Below, in pieces: positions 48,506 to 59,030 of a stretch of 64,000 nucleotides of DNA. The DNA is from Acestrorhynchus altus (taxonomy: Eukaryota; Chordata; Actinopteri; Characiformes; Acestrorhynchidae): positions 20,195,392 to 20,259,391 of the forward strand of contig CM067506.1 of assembly GCA_034509495.1 (NCBI GenBank). The letters are read 5' to 3'. The position numbers and the translations under genes were made by a program. Position 1 is the first letter of the stretch; every line of letters begins with the position of its first letter. The notes beneath the pieces are model-generated. The model saw only the letters and a program-made list of their open reading frames with translations, ran no database searches and was not told where the DNA came from.

Positions 48506-48740
48506 ATTCCCAAAACATCAGGCAGGTCATGTGCTGTGTTCCTAGTATGCAGTGGTTGGTACCTACAGAAAGTGGTCGAAGGAAGGACAAATTGTGAACC
48601 GATGACAGACTTACAGGTCTTGCTACTTACAGGATCTGCTGCTAACATCTTGGTGCCAGACAGCACAGAACACTTTGAGAGGTCTTGTGTGGAGATGGAC
48701 CAATCAAAGTTTTTGGGGCCAATACCAATCACTGATTGTC
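48506..48740 (+). mobile_element. internally deleted Tc1-like transposon, fourth family
   Basis: GCAGTGGTTGGTACCTACAG and AAAGTGGTCGAAGGAAGGAC are from the N-terminal part, and AGGATCTGCTGCTAACATCT and TGGTGCCAGACAGCACAGAA from the C-terminal end of a fish Tc1-like transposase as I remember it. They are joined within about 60 bases, so nearly the whole catalytic core is deleted. The join leaves a 71-codon open frame (48536-48751) that is not a functional protein. The parent family has ACACC-ATCAGGCAT-type ends like the pieces at 13511 and 50769. Confidence 0.7.
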
Positions 48741-49835
48741 TTTCATCATAATTGATGCCAATTGCCAATGCCACATTAACATTTCTAAGCATTACTTGGT
48801 AATACATCATTACCGCACCCTTATAATGTGTTAATAATCTGATTATTTGCTCAGTCGGAATAGAAAACATCAAGGTATATGCTTCAATCAGAATTAAATA
48901 GCATATAACAGCAAAAATACAGCTAAAGAAAATGGAAATTGAAACTGGTTTCGGATGGATAAGATGCTTTAATGGTCAATGTGGTTTAAAAGATGGTCAT
49001 CTGGACAAACATACCCTATGAGGTGATTAGCTCTAGAGTGTAAAGTGTAATGTATGTTGCCTTTGTGATGATGGGCATGTTGGCCAATCAGCTTGGTCAT
49101 GTGGTACATGTTCATTATTTTGGATTGGATAATGTGATGTGTGCATGTAAATACAGACTTTCATCAGATTGTTGAATAGAGTGTGAATGTAAACACCCAG
49201 GTTTGAATTTACAATCAGAATGAATTCATTTGCATTGGGGAAATCTATAAATGTAAACGTAGACAGTGTGCATGTTGCATGCCTTGTCTTTCAAGATGAC
49301 ATGTAACTGTATGTGTAGTTGAAATGTGCTTTTTGGAATCAATCACATATAAAACATTGTTGAACACCGAGTTTGTGAATTCCTGAGCAAAACTACACTG
49401 TTGAGCTCAGTGTCATTAGTATTTGCTAGCTCTGCTGATCCTCACTGTACTGGGCTGGGTGATGTGGTTTACTCTGCCTTCCCCATGAGGTATGTTAGTT
49501 TTATACATTTTAGAAATGTGTCATATTAGTCAGATACGGTAGGATATGTCTGTCAGACTCATAAATCTACATAACTAGATTCAGTGTAGTTTATTGTTCT
49601 TGGTCTGAGACAATATGTTTGCACATCCTCCATCAAGATCCACTTGCAAAAAAAAAAAAAAAGATTAAATCAGCCACTTCCTTAATACCCAACTAATTTC
49701 GCCCACTTTCTTGTATTCTTCTTATCTTCAGACACAGAATATATCTTATTTCTTTTATTAATACCTGTGATTGTGTTGGTTAGCAGTCAGGAATAGCAGG
49801 GAAGTATTCTCTGTAGTTCTCTGTAGTTCTCTGTA
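48741..49835. other. noncoding stretch ending in short tandem repeat
   Basis: No gene recognised. A run of about 15 A lies near 49648-49662. Three head-to-tail copies of a GTAGTTCTCT decamer lie at 49803-49835, just before the SINE; the last one forms its target-site duplication. Confidence 0.5.
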
Positions 49836-50170
49836 GGGCGGCACGGCGGCGCAGTTGATAGCGCTGTTGCCTCACAGCACCCCACCTGGGTTCGATCCCC
49901 GGGTGGGGTGACCTGGGAAGTTTCTGTGTGGAGTTTGCATGTTCTCCCCGTGTTTGCATGGGCTTCCTCTGGGTATTCCGGTTTCCCCCACAGTCCAAAG
50001 ACATAGGTGAATTGGTGACTCTAAAGTGGCCCTTAGTGTGTGAATGTGCGTGTGCATGTGTGCGCCCTGTCTAGGGTTGTTTCCCTTGTGCTCAGAGTTG
50101 CCGGCTGGGCACCGGCTCACCAGTGACCCTATTCAGGAATAAGCGGTTCAGAAAATGAATGAATGAATGA
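49836..50170 (+). mobile_element. full-length tRNA-derived SINE (DANA/Mermaid-like)
   Basis: The head reads GGGCGGCACGGCGGCGCAGT with an A-box-like GGCGCAGTTGA near 49848 and a perfect B box GGTTCGATCCC at 49889-49899, an internal RNA polymerase III promoter. The body has GTGTGGAGTTTGCATGTTCT and CACAGTCCAAAGACATAGG. The 3' end is TAAGCGGTTCAGAAAATGAA followed by a (GAAT)n tail. AGTTCTCTGTA flanks it on both sides (49825-49835 and 50171-50181), a perfect 11-base target duplication. It is the best preserved mobile element here; it codes for no protein and would need LINE enzymes to move. Confidence 0.95.
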
Positions 50171-50181
50171 AGTTCTCTGTA

Positions 50182-50768
50182 CTAACCACATAGTCATATA
50201 TACACACAAACATCACACAAATGTTTTTAGATTATTGTGTTTTCTGTTTATTAGCCTGCTTCACTTTCTGAGAGCAGAGTTCTTAAAGTGGAATTATCTT
50301 GGATAGTACCTTACCTAAACTGCTGCTCTGTAATAGTAATAAATGCAGTCAGGCAGCGATGTTGACCAGCCTAAGATAGTAGCACTGTTGACATGCTAAG
50401 CTGAACCCAACACCCCATCTTGGTATGTATATCTACCCATGGCCAGATGGGTGACGTTCAGGACTCGTTTCGAGGCTGGTTTCAGTGGGTTTCTGCAGCT
50501 GTGCATGGATTCCATTTTGTCATCTAGCAGTTGAATAAGTAACTGCAGCATTGTACAACAACTCAGAAAATATGAATCATACAGTATAATCTGAGCAGCT
50601 CTCAGAATAAACTACATCATCAGTTGAATGCAGCGATCATGTTTGGGCCAGAAAAAATGCCTGAACCTGGTACACAGCCAGTCAGTCCTTCAATCTCTTT
50701 TTTTGGGGAGTTCATGGCTTGAATGGTTAGATCTATTGTAGTGACATAAGAGAGCTACTCAATTTTAG
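50182..50768. other. noncoding stretch, nothing recognised
   Basis: No gene or nameable repeat. Moderately GC sequence at 50400-50640 has no coding signature. Confidence 0.5.
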
Positions 50769-50802
50769 GCAGGTGGTATTAATGTTATGGCTGATTGGTG
50801 TA
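50769..50802 (+). mobile_element. opposite terminal piece of the inverted-repeat element
   Basis: GCAGGTGGTATTAATGTTAT followed by GGCTGATTGGTGTAAT is the right-hand terminus matching, in reverse complement, the left-hand terminus at 13511. Only about 35 bases can be recognised. Confidence 0.55.
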
Positions 50803-51011
50803 ATGGGTGTTAGGGTGAAGGTGTCTTCTTGCCTTTGGTCATATAGGGTGCCATTAACTTCACTGATGTGCAGGTATTAATCACTTCAGTGTAATTTATT
50901 TGAATTTACTCTACTTAAGCTATACCGTGGTGTGGAACCAATTGACGAAGTCAACTGTGTGTTTCTGTTTCTAACTGCACTGAAGTTTTAATAAAGATTA
51001 AAAAAAAAAAA
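50803..51011 (+). other. possible retroposed sequence ending in poly(A)
   Basis: An AATAAA signal at 50990-50995 is followed directly by a run of A at 51000-51011. This could be the 3' end of a retroposed transcript or LINE, but I recognise no coding or repeat sequence upstream and found no flanking duplication. It may also be chance. Confidence 0.25.
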
Positions 51012-52021
51012 CACCTGCAAGTGAGAAAAGGGAATTTGTGTTTCTGAAAGTGGATTGCTACTGTATGCATGAGCACATGAAATATCATTCACAGAATAAT
51101 GGATGAGCGGCACAGATACAGCCACTGAAGTCCAGTCTTGTGTTGGACCTTACGATCCATCACCCACTCCATGTTATGATATCTGACTTTTGAATTTTCG
51201 TTATTATTGAATTAATTGTTGAAATGATCAACGCTTGAAGGGCACTGGCACGGATATAATGGATACATCATCTAACATCTTCTGGCAGATGAGGAATATT
51301 GTTTTCGTGGCTGGAGTGTGGCACTTGGTAAACATCAGATGTGACTGATCATTCTACCAGTGTCTGTCTTCAGCTTGAGCCAGTTTGGAGCAGGCATTCA
51401 CAGCCCCAGCCAGCAATTGGGTCACCTTGACACCTCATGCTGCTTTTCATCACTCAAACCTCCAGTGAGCTCCTGCATATCCATTCCTCACACAATAACA
51501 CTCTACAATGGAAATACACATTGTTTTATAGTGCTGAATTGAAAGTGATAAAAAATTTATAGTAAAGCCATCCTACACTGTCACATGACTAGACTTGCTT
51601 ATTAATGAGGTGTACATATTTAAACATATAGCTCCTCTCTTTCTTCTCATCTGCTTACCACCCCTGCAGTGCTCATGACAGTCAGGGGCAGCTGAGGATA
51701 TTCTCACTTTGGCAGCATTTGAGGGTCGAGGAGCCTTGTGTTTTAACCAGTACTAGTGTCCTTTACAGTTTATCTGACGTCAGAAAATGTCAATTAGTCT
51801 AACAGCTTAAAGAAGTGTTACTTTCAAAGTCATCTGCTGTATCTTGTCTTTGGCAAATGATGACAAAAAGAATGACAATTGAATCAGGCAGCCTGATGTG
51901 TCTAGGTCATTGCCCTTGTGAGAGCCTTTGAAATGTATTCCTGCGCATATTGTTACCAGGGGGCAATTTGATTCATAGATAATTGGATTACAGTAGTAGT
52001 GATGTCCTAAAATCATATTCC
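51012..52021. other. noncoding stretch, nothing recognised
   Basis: No gene or repeat recognised. Confidence 0.5.
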
Positions 52022-52053
52022 TGTGTGTGTGTGTGTGTGTGTGTCTGTGTGTG
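52022..52053. repeat. (GT)n microsatellite
   Basis: About 15 GT units with one CT interruption. Confidence 0.9.
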
Positions 52054-52313
52054 AAGGAGGGAGACAGGGAAAAAAGTAAAAGCTACCTCAATTACTTTCT
52101 ATTGCTTTTGTTTTATTGTTTTCTTTTTCTTTTCTTTTGATGTTTCTTTAGTTTAATTTGGTTTAGTCTTTTCTTTTTAAAGTTAATATTTTTTTTCTGA
52201 AAATAAAGCACTGTTGGTTATGGATTTAGACAAATGCTTTTATTTTAATATAGCTGTGGCAAAGGAAAAACTCAAAATACCTGTAACTCATCCACTTTTG
52301 GAAATGTGCCACA

Positions 52314-52314
52314 A

Positions 52315-52379
<65 letters not shown>
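52314..52379. repeat. (AAT)n microsatellite
   Basis: About 22 uninterrupted AAT units; it gives false poly-Ile and poly-Tyr frames. Confidence 0.95.
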
Positions 52380-52380
<1 letters not shown>

Positions 52381-54129
52381 CTTCATATTGTACCACCTCT
52401 GCTATCAATACAGTAACATTTCTCAGTTCTTCATTTTTATTTTCAAAAGCACATAACATATATGCTGCATAAAAGTGGACACACTTTCCATGTACTTGTA
52501 TATGGGAAAATTAAGTTGCTGAGTGGGGTGTGTTAGACTTGAGTTGAAGTTGAAATCCACAGGAAGGTAATTTTCCAAAAGAAGGTTTGGAGACCACTGA
52601 CTGCCAATAATACAGGAAAATTAATAATTAATATTAACAGGATATTCAAAATCGAAGTAAAATAAAGAAATAAACCCTGCAAACTCTTGTGTTAACATTC
52701 CTATATGTATAAATGATTCACTGCCCAATCTGAACCCTGCTAGTCATGTACATCTTGTTTGTTTATTTTCTTAAAAGTATTTTTGCAAAGTAAACAGCTG
52801 ATCTTAGATTGAGTTTCTAAAAGACTCCTTTTAACATCTGGTCAGTGGCCCATTAAATGCTTTATTGTGTTCTCCTGGTGTTGTTAAAAACACTAAAGCT
52901 ACAAAATACAATTGTGTAACACCCAGATGTTCAAATAAGTACTTATCAGAAGTAGAATATCTCCACTTTATATCTTACAGTAGGTATAAATGAAATTCCA
53001 TCTTATCAGCTTTATGATATTAAACTTTTCAGGTGTCATTTGTGCTGGTGGAATGGATGTGCTCTCTGAGTTCTGCTTTCTGCCTCTGAGTCTACAGAAT
53101 ATAAGTTCACATAGGGAGAGTGTTGCTCTTCTATTCTGCCTTAAACACATCTAATGTTATCAGATTGTAAATGAAAGCAAATCAGTAAAGGCAAGCGGAC
53201 ATAACCCAAGGGTAGTTCTGTGGCCATCAGGACAAAAATAGTGAGCAAGTCTCCAATCCATTGCCTTGGCACACAGACTGAGATAAGGTAGTAAGGTTCA
53301 TTATTTGCATTTATTCCATGGCTTGAAGATGTGTCCTCAGTATGGGTGAATGACCTTCAGTGAGTTAGCTATTGCTGGTCCTTTAACTGCACTTTATAGG
53401 CCCATGTTTTTATGTAACCTTTGGAACAAAAAAGCTGGTTTCTTAGATTTACTCAATTTTTTTTATGATGTTTGTGTGGGTTTATGTGATTTTTGCCTTT
53501 TAATTAAGCAGATTGTTTTCATTATTGTGCCTTTGTGATGGATGAATGCATATGACCTCTGCTCTGATTGCTCTGCTCTGTGTCTCCTTTTGAATCTTCC
53601 ATTTATGGACTCCGTTGAAGGCAGGTAAATAGCTTTATTTGGCACTTTTTGACAATTTTCAAGGGAACTTATCAGTTGGATGTAATGTGTAAATACATGC
53701 ATTTCATAATTGTCTTGCTTACAGTAAAGTAATTTATTGTAATAAATTAAATCATCTCACTTGCAGTATTGCAATTACTATATCATCATCCATGTATTCT
53801 GTCATGTCTCATATTGCTTGGTTCTAGTTCTGAGGAGTGTTTCAGGGGTAGGGTTAGGGGTTAGGGGTTATGGTTAGTGTTTTTTAATGAGGTACCAAAC
53901 AGCACTTCCAGAACAGAGCTCATTTTCCTCACATCTGTCTTAAAGATAGAGCAAAAAAGCTGAACATTTAAATGTAAGGGATGAAGAGAGGTTGGAATAT
54001 GTTTAACATTCTCAGGGGCATTTCTTATCCCTGGCACTGCTGAATGTTTTACAAACTTACCATTTAATGACAGATAGAAAATATTCTGCCTTGCATTGGG
54101 AAGAGTTAAGGGATCAATCCATGATTATG
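52380..54129. other. noncoding stretch with one candidate conserved block
   Basis: No gene. The part 53340-53720 is non-repetitive with TTTTAATTAAGCAGATTG (near 53498), GATGAATGCATATGACC (near 53540), GCAGGTAAATAGCTTTATTT (near 53620) and AAGTAATTTATTG (near 53727). It is a candidate conserved noncoding element. A short TTAGGGG-like tract lies at 53845-53877. Confidence 0.4.
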
Positions 54130-54420
54130 AAGTCTTCATAGGTCCCACTTTAAATGAAGTGTCTCTAATTGTAACTATTATTACACATTAATAATGCAGG
54201 TTAATACAGTGTCACTAATGGTGATGTAGTCACCGTAATGCGTGGACTACAGTAGTAGTATAGCTTGTGTAAATATATTTTTATCAAATTCAACTGAACA
54301 TTAGTTTTGACTTGCTAGCTTTTTTTTTTATCAAATGCTCCACAACAGCTAAAGAGTTCTCAACCACAAATTATTTAGTGCACACAATTCAAACATCATT
54401 TTATAGCAAATGTAAAATGT
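54130..54420 (+). repeat. decayed inverted-repeat element, copy 1
   Basis: AGGTCCCACTTTAAATGAAG, GTGTCTCTAATTGTAACT and ATACAGTGTCACTAATGGTG match the reverse complement of 58750-58860 (CACTGTTATTATG, TTATTAGAGACAATATATT, AAGTGGAACCTTATAAC). CACAACAGCTAAAGAG and AACCACAAATTATTTAG further on match 58945-58990 in direct orientation. The GGTCCCACTT terminus is typical of a common fish inverted-repeat DNA element. Confidence 0.55.
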
Positions 54421-54606
54421 GGACCCTTTGACAATGTTTACATACCAGAAAACAACAGATAGTTGTGGTCCCTTTCTGCCATATGTTCATGGTCTATAAG
54501 ATGAACCAGAATGAGCTGCTGTTTGAATATAGTATTCACAGTGCTTCACTTTTGAGGAGTGGAGAGAGGAGGGTTTGTTTGCAAATGTGTATATATATAT
54601 ATGTGA

Positions 54607-55997
54607 CAGGTATTCACAGCCTTTGCTCAGTACTTGTTGAAGCAGCAGTCTTAGCCTCAAGTCTTTTTGAATATGGTGCTACAAACTTGGCACAACAGTT
54701 TTTGGGAAGTTTCTCCCATTCTTCTTTGCAGAACCTCTCAAGCACCATCAATTGATTGGAGAGCATCAGTGCACAACCATTTTGAGATATCTCCAGAAAT
54801 GTTCAATCAGATTCATGTCTGGGCTCTTGCTGGGCCACTCAAGAACATTCATAGAGTTTTCCCAGAGCCACTCCTTTGTTATCTTGGCTGTGTGCTTAAA
54901 GTCATTGTCTTGTTGGAAGATAAACCTTCATCCCACTCTGAGGTCCAGAGTGCTCTGGAGCCGGTTATCATCAAGAATGTCATTCTTCCCTCCACACTGA
55001 CTAGTCTCCCAGTTCCTGCTGCAAAAAAAAAAACCCAAAACAAAAAAAACCAAAAAAAAAAAAAAAAAAAAACATCTCCACAGCATGATACTACTACCAC
55101 CATGCTTTACTTTCGGAATGGTATTGACTAGATGATGAGCAGTGCTTGGTTTCCTCCAGACATTATGCTTGGCATTGAGTTCAAGAAGTTCAATCTTTTT
55201 ATTTCTCACGGTCTGAGATTCCTTTAGGTGCCTTTTGGCAAACTGTAGATAGCCTGTCATGTGTCTTTTACTGAGGAGGGGCTTTCATCTGGCCACTCTA
55301 CCATACATGCCTGATTGGTGGAGTGCTGCAGAAATGGTTGTCATTCTGGAAGGTTCTCCTCTTTTCACAGAGCAATGTTGGAGCTCTGTCTGAGTGACAA
55401 TTGGGTTGTTGGTCACCTCCCTGACTAAGGCCCTCCTACCATGCTCACTCAGTTTAGCCAGGTGGCCAGATCTATGAAGAGTCCTGATGGTTCCAAACTT
55501 TGTCCATTTACAGATGATGGAGGCTACTGTGCTCATTGGGACCTTCTGTACTCTTCCCCAGTCTGTGTCTCAATACAATCCTATCTCAGATGTCCACAGA
55601 AATTCCTTAGACTTGGTTTGTTCTCTCACATGCACTGTCTACTATGGGACCTTATATAAAGAGGTGTGTGCCTTTCCAAATCATGTCAAATCAACTGAAT
55701 GTACCACAGGTGTACATCAATCAAGCTATAGAGACATCTAAAGGATGATCAGTGGAAACAAGATTTACCTAAACTCTATTTTGAGTGTCATGGCAAAGGC
55801 TGTGAATACTTATGTACGTTATATATTTGTGTTTTATTTTTAATAAATTTGTCAAAAAATCAAATGAACATTTTTCACTTTGACATCTTGGGTAATTGTG
55901 TGAAGAACTTGATGGAAAAAAAAAATAATTCATTATGGAATAAGGCAACAAAATGTGCAAAAAAAAAAGTCCTGGAATTCTTTCCAGATGCACTGTA
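54607..55997 (-). mobile_element. Tc1-like transposon, near full length, inactive
   Basis: The right end carries the terminal repeat, finishing CTTTCCAGATGCACTGTA on the plus strand (55997). The left end is truncated at about 54607 within the 3' end of the element. The minus frame 55536-55285 is the helix-turn-helix region (STVASIICKWTKFGTIRTLH, LVREVTNNPIVTQTEL, SAALHQSGMYGRVAR). The frame 55260-54928 continues with RNKKIELLELNAKHNVWRKP, where the usual DETK segment with the first catalytic Asp is missing. A roughly 50-base A-rich tract at 55023-55071 sits inside the transposase gene. The N-terminal frame is one of the better preserved in the window. Confidence 0.9.
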
Positions 55998-56063
55998 TTT
56001 TTCACACTGAACTAAAAGTAACTGTAAACCATTTTTTGTATTGAACACCACAGCACTGATGCA

Positions 56064-56119
56064 GTGTGTGTGTGTGTGTGTCTGTGTGTGTGTGTGTGTC
56101 TGTGTGTGTCTGTGTGTGT
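56064..56119. repeat. (GT)n microsatellite, interrupted
   Basis: GT repeat with three CT interruptions. Confidence 0.9.
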
Positions 56120-56385
56120 TTCAGTTGTGAGGTCAAGATAAACAAAGTGATTGAGTTATTGATCTTTTGAGCAAGCAGGTTAGTCAGTAAAAGCAATGAC
56201 ATGATATATTTACCCACCCTGGGACATCTCTGATCTCTATTTCTTTACACAGCTGTCAATGAGCCTCGGAGCATAAGCAAGCTTTAAAGCAGCAGGATAA
56301 AAGGAGAATGGAGCACTGAAAAACAGTGAAGAAGATACTCTGCACACGTTAATAGGTTGACCTTGCTGTTGTACTGTGAGGGGAA

Positions 56386-56388
<3 letters not shown>

Positions 56389-56462
<74 letters not shown>
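56389..56462. repeat. (CA)n microsatellite
   Basis: About 36 uninterrupted CA units after a short A run. Confidence 0.95.
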
Positions 56463-56466
<4 letters not shown>

Positions 56467-57599
56467 AACCCTATTGATGGCATTCAGGCTTAAATTCCAT
56501 CTGTGCTATGTGGCATTCTTGGCCACTGATGAATAGGAAAACTTGTGCATGAACATTTTTAAGAGACGCGTTGAAATGATGGTGGCGGCTAAGAGAATGA
56601 GTGTCTAAGTCTAAATGCCACTGATCTGGCAAACAAATAATAGGTCAGAGACACATTTCTTGTTTGAAAGAGAAAATAGATATCAAGTGTATTTACAAAT
56701 GTGCACAAGTCTGTGAACATTCTCATCATTTCCATTTTCAGCAAAAAATAACTTACAGCCACTGTTTCTCTTAATTTCTACTTAAATAAACCCCTCAGTG
56801 CACACAAAGTGTGTCCTATGCATTTCAAAGACAGACGGTATATATTCTGTGACCTACAAATGAACCCTTATTAACCCATGTCACATTGTAAACATTACCA
56901 GATACACAACTTGTTTGGTGCGTGTTCATTTAAAATGTCTTTCTGCATGATGAACATCACAACAATATGAACACCAAAAGACTCTGAGCACTGGGATTAG
57001 GTAAAACGGAATGGAAACCAATGTTTCAACGTCCTTCTGTTCAGTGTCAGGCCCTCTGACCCAACACCATGTTCTTAAAGTAAAGTCTGCCAGAACAACA
57101 CAGCTAAGCCATGGTCTCTTGCATTTCTCTTAAGTCCTGAATTCTGACATAGCTGACTATTGTCCAAATGTGCCATTTGTTGGCAGCCAGAAAAATCTTC
57201 CACTGATTTGAGAAGAGATCAGTCTGTTGTTTTGCAGAAGCTACAGTTCCCGCTGTATAATAAGTGTCACTAATAACTGTGTTATTACTCATTAATGATG
57301 TAGGCAACATTACTGTATCTAACAGTGAGCTAGTCACTGTTGAGTTTTTAAACTATTATACATATATACCATGACAAGTCAAAAGTCATAGGAATGCAGC
57401 ATGTAAAACGATTATGAAATGGTGTTACCTCAGGGGATTGCTTAGAAATGCCTACACCTACATAAGTTGTAAGGTGTAGTCATGTGAGTGAGGCTGAACA
57501 CTGTCCAGCATGCTCATGGCAAGGCAGTGTAAATATTAAGAGTTTGAGTGAGGCATAATAGTGGGTGCCAGATAGATGAGACTCCTAGTTGTACTGGCA

Positions 57600-58440
57600 T
57601 TTAACATTCCTCAGTTCATGGGAATATGTCCCCAAACAATTCTGTACAACTTAGGTCTGATGACTTGGTACATTATCCTCTTGGAATATCCCATTATTGT
57701 AGGGGTACATGAAGTCCATGAAGGGCTGCAAATGGTCACCAAGCATGAAATGTAGTGGACACTGGTCACATGTTTAATCAGACCATTGGACTCAACTCAT
57801 AAGAATATAGCCCAAACCAGTATGGAATAACCTCCAGCCTGCAGTCTCTTGATGGCTGAAGTCCATGGCTTCATGGGATTTGCACCATACAAGAACCCTG
57901 CCATCAGCCCAAAACTATTGGTACCAGTGGACTCATCAATCCATGCCAGTTTGTCCTTTTCCTAGAGTCCAGGTGGTGTGCTGTGTCTGGTCTTGTGGGT
58001 CTTCTACTCCCATATTCAATGGAAGCTAAAATGCAGCGCTGACCTAAGGGATATGTAAATGTGCCTCCTGCTTTGAATGTGGATGTGATTTTTGCTGTTC
58101 TGTTCCCACATTTTAATTATAGCCAGGAGCTGCCAGTCACAACCATTAAGCACCCATAGGCGGCCACTGCACTGTCGATTGTGGCTTGTGATGCCTTCTA
58201 TGACATATTCTTAACACGCACTTAGCACTCTTAATGTTAATTGGAATTGGAATGTTAATTGCCAGCACAACTTCAGAAATGCAACGTTCCATCCATCTGG
58301 TACCTACTGCCATGTCTTGGTTGAACTGCCATGGGTACATTGACCAGCATACAACCTCACTTATTACAGTACAGGACATTTTAGCAATTTGCTGTTTGTG
58401 CTGCAGCCTCTACTGTGGTGCCCTGGGAGTAGTTTAAGGG
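57600..58440 (-). mobile_element. Tc1/mariner-like transposase remnant, fifth family
   Basis: Minus-strand translation with frame shifts gives WIDEST (near 57930, first catalytic Asp region), FMDFMYPYNNGIFQEDNVPS (near 57660-57725, second catalytic Asp within the EDNxPS motif) and N-terminal helix-turn-helix-like text in 58379-58146 (GTRWMERCISEVVLAINI). The final NPxEHLW motif was not found; the element is cut near 57600. Stops and shifts make it inactive. It differs clearly from the other Tc1 families here. Confidence 0.75.
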
Positions 58441-58689
58441 TTAGATGCCTTACTCAAGGGCACATAAGTTATATTCTGTTAGATCAGAGAGTTTAAACAG
58501 TGAACTTCTAGTCACAAGGCTCCCACAACGTTTACAGGTGTGGGCAATTTCAAGTCATTCCCTGAGGTAATGCCAATTTGTAAACAATTAATATACTGCC
58601 AAACCATGATATTTGGCAGGTCAGTGTATATAGGATGTATTATGGGATATCTTAAACATATGCAGTGAAGCTTTTACAGTTACACCTTT

Positions 58690-59030
58690 GAAGATACAAC
58701 TGCATAAGTCAAAATGAAAGTTGTTACATGTGTAATTACACAAGTTTTATTACTTTAATGCATCTGTAACAGTGAATATATCACCAAATTACACTGTTAT
58801 TATGTGGATTGTGTAAGTATACAGTTATTAGAGACAATATATTAAGTGGAACCTTATAACCTTTTACCGAAAACAGCTCTAGCATGAATACACATATTCT
58901 CACAAAAGTCCAACTCTTTTGAATTTGATGGCTACTTTAACAAATGCTTCACCACAGCTGAGAAGTTTAACCTCAACCACAAATTATTTAGAAAGCAGCA
59001 CACAATTCAAACAGCACCTACAAGACTACT
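58690..59030 (-). repeat. decayed inverted-repeat element, copy 2
   Basis: GAGACAATATATTAAGTGGA and ACCTTATAACC are the reverse complement of the GGTCCCACTT terminus region of copy 1 at 54130. AATGCTTCACCACAGCTGAG and CTCAACCACAAATTATTTAG (58943-58990) match copy 1 in direct orientation. So the two copies share one segment inverted and one direct, as expected for a partly palindromic element. Confidence 0.5.

Larger units (their letters stand above)
55998..57599. other. noncoding stretch with two CA/GT repeats
   Basis: Apart from the microsatellites at 56064-56119 and 56389-56462, no gene or mobile element was recognised. CTAACAGTGAGCTAGTCACTG near 57315 is a short inverted repeat and may be a scrap of the element at 54130. 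Confidence 0.5.

Noticed and set aside
48536..48751. 71-codon frame as a host gene
   Set aside because: It consists of two joined Tc1 transposase ends and is explained by an internal deletion.
49889..49899. Possible tRNA gene (perfect B box)
   Set aside because: The B box lies in a SINE head; downstream sequence does not close an acceptor stem and continues into the SINE body.
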